Source: Priestia aryabhattai B8W22 (GTDB lineage: Bacteria; Bacillota; Bacilli; Bacillales; Bacillaceae_H). Taken from it: DNA of 64,000 nucleotides. Made by a program: the position numbers and the translations under genes. The stretch lies in the NCBI RefSeq assembly GCF_000956595.1, contig NZ_JYOO01000007.1:109682-173681 (forward strand), read 5' to 3'. Positions 62,611-64,000 of this stretch are shown here, piece by piece (within the stretch, counting starts at the first letter, position 1; each line of letters starts with the position of its first letter). The notes under the pieces are model-generated. The model searched no databases and was not told where the DNA came from. It worked only from the letters and a program-made list of their open reading frames with translations.

Positions 62611-64000
62611 ATGGGAAACAAAACAGAATCACACGGAAAGTTAAAGCAACGTCACGTTTCCATGATTTCCATTGCAGGTATTATCGGAGCCGGCTTGTTT
62701 GTAGGAAGCGGATCCGTTATTAACGCAACAGGACCAGCAGCAGTAGTTTCATATGCAGCAGCCGGACTGTTAGTCGTTCTATTAATGCGTATGCTCGGTG
62801 AAATGGCTATGGTAAATCCAGATAAAGGTTCATTCGCGACATATGCTCAGCAAGGAATTGGCGCGTGGGCAGGTTATGCTGTTGGATGGCTTTACTGGTT
62901 TTTCTGGCTAATTGTAATTGCAATCGAAGCCACTGCAGGAGGAGCAATTGTTCATGAATGGCTCCCTTCCGTACCAATTTGGCTTTTAAGTTTAATCTTA
63001 ACCTTTGCATTAACCTTAACGAACTTGTTCTCTGTCAAATCATTTGGAGAATTTGAATATTGGTTTGCCATGATTAAAATTGTGGCAATCGTTGCCTTTA
63101 TGGGAATTGGTTTAGCGATTATTTTCGGGTTAATCCCAGGTACATCTTCACCTGGTTTAGCTAATTTAACGGGGCACGGTGGCTTTATGCCAAAAGGCAC
63201 GAACTCTATCTTTTTAGGAGTTATTACCGTTATTTTCTCTTATTTTGGAGCTGAAATTGCGGCTATTGCAGCTAGTGAATCAGAAAATCCAGCAAAAGCT
63301 ATTACAACTGCTATTCGCAGTGTTGTATGGCGAATTTTAATTTTCTATATTGGTTCAGTTGCTATTTTAGTAACTCTTTTACCTTGGAACTCAGCTGATT
63401 TACTAAAAAGTCCGTACGTAACAATGTTAGAAATGGTCAACATTCCAGCAGCTGCACAAATTATGAATTTAGTCGTATTAGTATCCGTTTTGTCTTGCTT
63501 AAACTCTGCTTTATATACGAACTCACGAATGATTTTATCATTAGCTCAAAAAGGACAAGCTCCTCGCGCTTTAGCAAAGGTAAGCAAATCAGGCGTGCCG
63601 GCAAGAGCCGTATGGATTAGCACAGCTGCCGCATATGTATGTGCTATCTTTAGCTTCGTTTCGCCGGATAAACTCTTTTTATTCTTAGTTAACGCATCAG
63701 GAGCCATTGCTCTTATTGTTTACTTAGCTATCGCTATTTCGCATTTACGCCTGCGTAAGAAAATGATTCAAGCCAACCAGCCAATTAAAGGAATGAAAAT
63801 GTGGTTGTTTCCGTATTTAACATACGTAACAATTGCTGTTATTACCGTGATCTTTTTATCAATGGCATTTATTGATTCGATGCGCTCACAGTTTTTCTTA
63901 ACTCTTGGATTAACCGTTGTGGTTCTTCTTTCATACTCGTTCATCAAAAAAACAAACAACAAGCGACCTGACGATCAATTTTCCGAGTCAGAAAATATTG
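62611..64000 (+). CDS. gabP: Amino-acid permease, GabP-like (truncated by the window end)
   Basis: APC-superfamily proton-coupled transporter; the first 463 codons are present with no stop before the edge. It starts at the ATG 62611 after AAAGGAG. The helix-1 motif ISIAGIIGAGLFVGSGSVI (22-40) and the SFGEFEYWFAMIKI segment are family marks. The sequence is close to Bacillus GabP throughout (e.g. LLPWNSA, AAAQIMNL, SCLNSALYT, KMWLFPYLTY), so GABA or a related amino acid is the likely substrate. The sigma54 promoter suggests inducer-dependent control, unlike the TnrA control known in B. subtilis. Confidence 0.9.
   Translation, partial: MGNKTESHGKLKQRHVSMISIAGIIGAGLFVGSGSVINATGPAAVVSYAAAGLLVVLLMRMLGEMAMVNPDKGSFATYAQQGIGAWAGYAVGWLYWFFWLIVIAIEATAGGAIVHEWLPSVPIWLLSLILTFALTLTNLFSVKSFGEFEYWFAMIKIVAIVAFMGIGLAIIFGLIPGTSSPGLANLTGHGGFMPKGTNSIFLGVITVIFSYFGAEIAAIAASESENPAKAITTAIRSVVWRILIFYIGSVAILVTLLPWNSADLLKSPYVTMLEMVNIPAAAQIMNLVVLVSVLSCLNSALYTNSRMILSLAQKGQAPRALAKVSKSGVPARAVWISTAAAYVCAIFSFVSPDKLFLFLVNASGAIALIVYLAIAISHLRLRKKMIQANQPIKGMKMWLFPYLTYVTIAVITVIFLSMAFIDSMRSQFFLTLGLTVVVLLSYSFIKKTNNKRPDDQFSESENI

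Overview
The window is about 64 kb of low-GC chromosomal DNA from an aerobic, motile, Gram-positive Bacillaceae. Gene content and order follow the ssrA-to-fliD arc of the Bacillus subtilis chromosome (ssrA-smpB-rnr-est-secG, eno-to-cggR, sigL, clpP, crh-whiA-yvcK-rapZ, trxB, his, hprK-lgt, uvrBA, minJ-ctpB-ftsXE, prfB-secA, hpf, fliTSD). The tmRNA tag reads GKSNNNFALAA. With the gene layout and codon use this points to Priestia (Bacillus) megaterium or a close relative; the species call is an inference. Nearly every gene is on the minus strand. The exceptions are clpP, a sigma54-type regulator, a flavin oxidoreductase, a GNAT acetyltransferase and a truncated permease at the right edge.

Layout. 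0-5 kb: tmRNA/SmpB/RNase R trans-translation and RNA decay, carboxylesterase, SecG. 5-12.5 kb: the six-gene lower-glycolysis operon cggR-gapA-pgk-tpiA-gpmI-eno with a textbook CggR operator. 12.5-15.4 kb: sigL (with a cre site), a glutaredoxin-like protein, an orphan lipoprotein, tRNA-Arg(CCG). 15.6-21 kb: clpP behind a CtsR box, then crh-whiA-yvcK-rapZ-nudix and trxB. 21-29.5 kb: a TPR protein and the complete histidine operon hisZGDBHAFI. 29.6-35 kb: yvoF-ppaX-lgt-hprK and the envelope-stress-like yvlDCBA set. 35-40 kb: uvrBA with a LexA-like box. 40-43 kb: an AAA+ regulator convergent with proline dehydrogenase. 43-49 kb: csbA, minJ, ctpB, an M23 peptidase and ftsEX. 49.6-53.5 kb: oxidoreductase, cytochrome c551, and phoD-tatA-tatC behind PhoP-box-like repeats. 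53.7-61.4 kb: prfB (programmed +1 frameshift), secA, acetyltransferase, hpf (sigmaB promoter), fliT-fliS-fliD. 61.6-64 kb: a membrane-anchored protein and a GabP-like permease behind a near-perfect sigma54 promoter.

How the genes connect. Several carbon-flow controls sit together: HPr kinase, Crh, YvcK, RapZ, CggR and a cre site in front of sigL. SigL reads -24/-12 promoters, and one of these sits before the GabP-like permease at the right edge. The regulator beside putB has the sigma54-activator fold but lacks the GAFTGA loop and arginine fingers, so it probably works at sigmaA promoters. Tat translocase genes travel with their substrate PhoD, and FtsEX travels with a candidate hydrolase partner.

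This is essentially ordinary core genome: no CRISPR array, insertion sequence, prophage or defence island was seen. The most noteworthy signals are regulatory or decoding ones: the sigma54 promoter, the GAFTGA-less regulator, a CRP/Fnr-type palindrome before est, a yvlB reading-frame break exactly on an A-AAA-AAG slippery heptamer, and a one-base frame break in the essential gene secA that is most likely a sequence error.
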